Assembly: GCF_000163295.1 (NCBI RefSeq)
Contig: NZ_GG700527.1
Span: 1,285,442-1,321,352, forward strand
Length of the DNA: 35,911 bases
Source of the DNA: Anaerococcus vaginalis ATCC 51170
GTDB lineage: Bacteria > Bacillota > Clostridia > Tissierellales > Peptoniphilaceae
Direction of reading: 5' to 3'
In this document: one piece after another, positions 32,972 through 35,911 of the stretch
Layout of the letters: each line of letters opens with the position of its first letter
How positions within the stretch are numbered: position 1 is the first letter of the stretch
The notes under the pieces: generated by a model
The model's input: the letters and a program-made list of their open reading frames with translations, nothing else
Told to the model about the DNA's origin: nothing
The model's database searches: none
Translations under genes and position numbers: made by a program

Positions 32972-34177
32972 TCACCCCTTAATTTCTTCTAATAATGTAT
33001 CCAAAGCCTTATTAAATTGAGTATCCTTGTCAAGATTTTCTATATCCAAAGCTCCATTTTCACTTTTATCTTCAACTTCTACATCAGGTTTTACACCAAT
33101 TTTGTGAATTTTAGTTTTGTTTGGTGTGAAATATTCGCTAATAGTAATTTTTACACCAGAACCATCATCAAGAGGGAAAAGTTTTTGAACAATTCCCTTA
33201 CCAAAAGAAGTTTTCCCAACAATTTTTGCTCTTTTTCTATCCTTAAAAGCTCCAGCCAAAATTTCAGACGCAGAAGCAGAATTTTCATTTATAAGAACAG
33301 TCATAGGAGTTTTGTCCATTTCCTTGTCACTTTTTTCAACAATTTCTTTGCCTTTTTTATCAACAGTTGAAACAATTACACCCTCATCCAAAAAAGTATC
33401 AGCTATAGCAAGACACACATCAAGCCCACCACCAGGATTATTTCTAAGATCCATCACAATACCATCAACCTTAGCATCCTTCAAAGCCTTCAATTCCTTG
33501 CCAAATTCTTCCTTAGTAACATCCTCAAATTGTTTAATTTTTATATAGCCGATTTTTTTGTCATCTTTTTCAACAACTTTGCTTTCAACAGTATCAACCT
33601 TCACATCAGCTCTTTCAACATCAATATCTTTTTCCTCAGCCTTGCCCTCAGCATTTTTTCTAAGGACAGTAATCTTTACCTTTTCTCCAACATTTCCTCT
33701 GATTTTTGACACAGCCTCTTCCAATTGGTCAGAAGAATAAGAAACACCATCAACCTTGGTAATATAATCGCCAACATTGATGCCAGCCTTTTTTGCAGGA
33801 GATTCATCAAAAACAGAAATCGCCTTGATATATCCCTCATCACTAGCTTGAACAGCTACACCAATGCCCGCATACTTTCCATTAACATCTTCCATAAGCT
33901 TGTCAAATTCTTCCTTTGTATAATAAGCAGTATAAGGATCGCCCAAATTTTCAAACATACCCTTCAAAGAACCATCGTACAATTGCTTATCCTCATAATC
34001 AAAAAGGAAATTCTCATCAATCAATTCCTTCATAGCTTCCATAGAAGCCATGTGCTTTTGATTTTGTTCAGAAATCATACGATTATCATTAGAAGAATTC
34101 TTTCCGAGAGTAAAACCCGTAAAGCCAGTCCCTATAATCAATAAAAAGGCCAATAAAACCTTACCAATCTTTTTCAT
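32972..34177 (-). CDS. ctpA: S41 C-terminal processing protease
   Basis: Carboxyl-terminal processing peptidase (401 residues) that cleaves exported proteins outside the membrane. An N-terminal signal anchor covers residues 6-25. A PDZ domain lies near 100-175 (YAGIGVAV, then SPAKKAGINVGDYI). The protease core follows, with GIVMDLRNNPGGG, the catalytic Ser (S302) in NENSASASEILAGAF and the Lys-Gln pair K327 and Q331 in GKTSFGKGIVQ. Upstream gene of the pair with mgtE. A possible TGTTAAAAT extended -10 lies about 80 bases upstream. Confidence 0.96.
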   Translation of the reverse strand: MKKIGKVLLAFLLIIGTGFTGFTLGKNSSNDNRMISEQNQKHMASMEAMKELIDENFLFDYEDKQLYDGSLKGMFENLGDPYTAYYTKEEFDKLMEDVNGKYAGIGVAVQASDEGYIKAISVFDESPAKKAGINVGDYITKVDGVSYSSDQLEEAVSKIRGNVGEKVKITVLRKNAEGKAEEKDIDVERADVKVDTVESKVVEKDDKKIGYIKIKQFEDVTKEEFGKELKALKDAKVDGIVMDLRNNPGGGLDVCLAIADTFLDEGVIVSTVDKKGKEIVEKSDKEMDKTPMTVLINENSASASEILAGAFKDRKRAKIVGKTSFGKGIVQKLFPLDDGSGVKITISEYFTPNKTKIHKIGVKPDVEVEDKSENGALDIENLDKDTQFNKALDTLLEEIKG

Positions 34178-34300
34178 AATACCTCCAATTAAAATTTAAA
34201 AACCAAAAATATGATTTTTATAGAAATTAAATACCTATCAGTATTCTTATATTTTAACATATATAGACCTTTTTTTAAATAAAATAAAAAAGCAAAAAAA

Positions 34301-34331
34301 GAATAAATCAACAAAAAATATCAATTTATTC
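34301..34331 (-). terminator. Terminator of the DJ-1 gene
   Basis: GAATAAAT/ATTTATTC stem with a long AT loop, followed by TTTTTTTGC on the minus strand, just after the stop at 34342. AT-only stem, so moderate. Confidence 0.55.
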
Positions 34332-34341
34332 AAAATAAACA

Positions 34342-34926
34342 TTAAAAATTAAAACCAAAATATTTCTCAACAAAATCTTCCTGAATACCAGCCTTTACAC
34401 TATTTTTTACATCAATCCCCTTAATCATTTCAATCAATTTCAAAGCCAAAAAAACACTAGCACCAGCGCCCCTTGACGTAAAAATATTTCCATCCATAAC
34501 AATAAGCTTGTCACTTTTAATATTTCCAACATTCAAAAGGCTTTTTTCCACACTAGGATGACAAACAAGATTCCTATCACTAACAATACCTGCCCTATCA
34601 AGAACACTAGGCCCTGCACAAATAGCACAAATTATTTTTTTCTCCTCATCAAATTTTTTTACAATATCAATAACCCTTTTATCATCCCTAAGATTTTTCG
34701 CCCCCAAACTACCACCAGGAATATAAATCCCATCATAAAAATCCAAATCAATATCATCAATAAGCCTATCCGCCTTGACAATAATATCGTGAGAGCCAAC
34801 AACAAACAAATCATTGCCAACAGAAACCATATCAACAAAAATATCAGCCCTTCTAAAATAATCAACCAAAGTCAAAGCCTCAATTTCCTCAAAACCATCC
34901 GCCAAAAAAACTAAAAATCTATCCAT
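34342..34926 (-). CDS. DJ-1/PfpI family protein
   Basis: A 194-residue DJ-1-like protein (YajL/ThiJ group). The nucleophile C103 lies in ICAICAGPSVLDRAG, and the partner Glu is in ADGFEEIEAL near 13-15. IYIPGGSLGAKNLR is the usual oxyanion loop. Members act as glyoxalase-like or stress proteins; the activity here is unknown. The start is the ATG at 34926, five bases after GGAGG; an open frame to 34980 includes the promoter. Confidence 0.93.
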   Translation of the reverse strand: MDRFLVFLADGFEEIEALTLVDYFRRADIFVDMVSVGNDLFVVGSHDIIVKADRLIDDIDLDFYDGIYIPGGSLGAKNLRDDKRVIDIVKKFDEEKKIICAICAGPSVLDRAGIVSDRNLVCHPSVEKSLLNVGNIKSDKLIVMDGNIFTSRGAGASVFLALKLIEMIKGIDVKNSVKAGIQEDFVEKYFGFNF

Positions 34927-34944
34927 AAATTCCTCCATAAATCT

Positions 34945-34950
34945 ATTATA
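34945..34950 (-). promoter_or_regulatory. -10 box of the DJ-1 gene
   Basis: TATAAT on the minus strand, 18 bases before the DJ-1 ATG. A TTTATA 17 bases farther upstream is a weak -35. This supports the shorter start, because the longer frame would begin upstream of the promoter. Confidence 0.5.
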
Positions 34951-35061
34951 CCCACACCCAAAAGTCATATAAAAAATCACATTAATAAAATAAAATTATA
35001 ATTTACCATAAAAACTTTTTTAATAAGAAAAAAATAAAATCAAAAAATCCCAACAAAAAAA

Positions 35062-35081
35062 TGAAGACCCGAAGGTCTTCA
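35062..35081 (-). terminator. Terminator of the surface protein gene
   Basis: TGAAGACC/GGTCTTCA stem with a CGAA-type tetraloop (TTCG on the minus strand) followed by TTTTTTTG, about 36 bases after the stop. Confidence 0.88.
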
Positions 35082-35116
35082 CTAAAAATTATTTTTTATT
35101 TTCGAAAAAATTAATT

Positions 35117-35911
35117 TTAATCATTTTTTCTTTTTTTAGAAGCGAATAATCCGCTTACTGCTGCAGCCAATGTTGCTAAAATAGTTGCAGAAGAACCTAC
35201 ACCTGTTTTAACATTTTTGCCTGTATTAGAGCTATTAACTCTATTAATACTTCCACTAGCACCAGCTTTTGCTTTTTGAATTACTAAATCATTTCCTTTA
35301 ATGATGTCAACAGAACCATCTGGATAAGTTATAGTAGCAGTTCCATCTTTTCCAATCTCAACTTTTGTTCCTTGTGGGAATTTATCTTTATTAGCGTCTT
35401 CGATTGCTTTTTTAACCTTATCTTTTTCCTCATCAGTTAAGTTGTTTTTATCCTTAACTTCAGTTTTTGAAGGAACAGTTGGGTTAGTTTTGTCTGCTAT
35501 TGTTTTATTACCATCTTTATCAGAATTGTTGTCATCTTTTCCTTTTTCGTGTCCTTCAACTGGAACTTCGATTTCAACTTTTCCGCCTGGTAGATCTGGA
35601 TCTTCAATTGTTACAGTGATTGGTCCATCAACATTTGTTCCTGGAGTTACAATTACATTTCCATCTTTATCAATTTCAACTGGAACGTCTTTGCCATCTT
35701 CATCTTTAGCTGTAACTTTTGTATCATCATCAGGATTTTCAACTTTGATGCCAGTATCTTGTTTATCATCAGTTGGTTTAACTGGTTTAACATCTCCGCC
35801 TACTTTTGTACCCTTATCATCAGCTTTACCTACTGTTGCTGTTGCTTCTTCTGATGGGCTCTTTCCATCTACTGTTGCAACTGCTTTTACAGTTTCGCCT
35901 TCTTTTGGTTC
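35117..35911 (-). CDS. C-terminal part of a cell-wall-anchored surface protein
   Basis: The last 265 codons of a gene that enters from the right edge. It lacks a start here. The protein is acidic and low in aromatic residues, with Ig-like and Rib/YPDG-type repeat units: EIDKDGNVIVTPGT, VDGPITVTIEDPDLPGGKVE, and later NLTDEEKDKVKKAIEDANK followed by ATITYPDGSVDII. The C-terminus is a sortase sorting signal: NVKTG, then a hydrophobic stretch (ATILATLAAAVSGLFA), then SKKRKND. The motif is not canonical LPXTG. Probably an adhesin or other surface repeat protein; its partner is unknown. The stop at 35117-35119 is followed by a strong terminator. Confidence 0.88.
   Translation of the reverse strand, partial: EPKEGETVKAVATVDGKSPSEEATATVGKADDKGTKVGGDVKPVKPTDDKQDTGIKVENPDDDTKVTAKDEDGKDVPVEIDKDGNVIVTPGTNVDGPITVTIEDPDLPGGKVEIEVPVEGHEKGKDDNNSDKDGNKTIADKTNPTVPSKTEVKDKNNLTDEEKDKVKKAIEDANKDKFPQGTKVEIGKDGTATITYPDGSVDIIKGNDLVIQKAKAGASGSINRVNSSNTGKNVKTGVGSSATILATLAAAVSGLFASKKRKND

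Overview
The window looks like a chromosomal segment from a low-GC, anaerobic, Gram-positive coccus of the Tissierellia/Peptoniphilaceae type (Anaerococcus, Peptoniphilus or Finegoldia-like). This is inferred from the very AT-rich DNA with AGGAGG-type ribosome sites, the Bacillota gene order, the SUF machinery, the type 2 isopentenyl-diphosphate isomerase, and a wall-anchored surface protein with a Lys-rich C-terminal tail. No sequence search could be run, so the genus is a guess. Most genes lie on the minus strand. No rRNA, tRNA, CRISPR array or intact transposase was seen.

Left edge, about 1-3217: an accessory patch downstream of the 3' end of guaA, which is a known insertion hotspot for genomic islands. 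It holds the first codons of a gene leaving the window, a HAD-family phosphatase with an unusual C-terminal extension, and a heavily decayed AlbA_2-type ATP-binding regulator pseudogene.

3218-15442: a conserved housekeeping block on the minus strand. Read in the direction of transcription it is nfeD-floA-(basic hypothetical), a terminator, then phoH-ybeY-dgk/PAP2-cdd-era-recO-glyQ-glyS-PPDK regulator, then a GNAT gene and guaA. This closely follows the Bacillus order yqeZ-floA-...-phoH-ybeY-dgkA-cdd-era-recO-glyQS-...-yqfL, but it lacks the sporulation genes yqfC/yqfD and the 7TM-HD gene yqfF. The diacylglycerol-kinase-like protein is fused to a PAP2 domain. Many genes overlap by 1-20 bases, so translation is probably coupled.

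15443-25073: fni with an LCP cell-wall ligase, a divergent Cof-type HAD phosphatase that may be read from a leaderless mRNA, the suf operon (sufC-B-D-S-U plus a small membrane protein) behind a promoter that overlaps an inverted repeat, and ptsH (HPr). Two related non-coding repeat elements (15501-15736 and 24658-25054) sit at terminators and share the end motif TTTGTCWACRSTYTG.

25074-34980: an aminoacyl-histidine dipeptidase (minus), then on the plus strand ddl-murF (peptidoglycan precursors), a PfkB-type sugar kinase with an altered anion hole, and a YkvI-like membrane transporter. These are followed on the minus strand by mgtE, an S41 C-terminal processing protease and a DJ-1/PfpI protein.

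35117-35911: the C-terminal 265 codons of a large surface protein with a non-canonical NVKTG sorting signal. It runs off the right edge of the window.

No complete, clearly new multi-gene system was recognised. The most unusual items are the paired terminator-associated repeats, the PfkB active-site change, the kinase/PAP2 fusion and the decayed island next to guaA.
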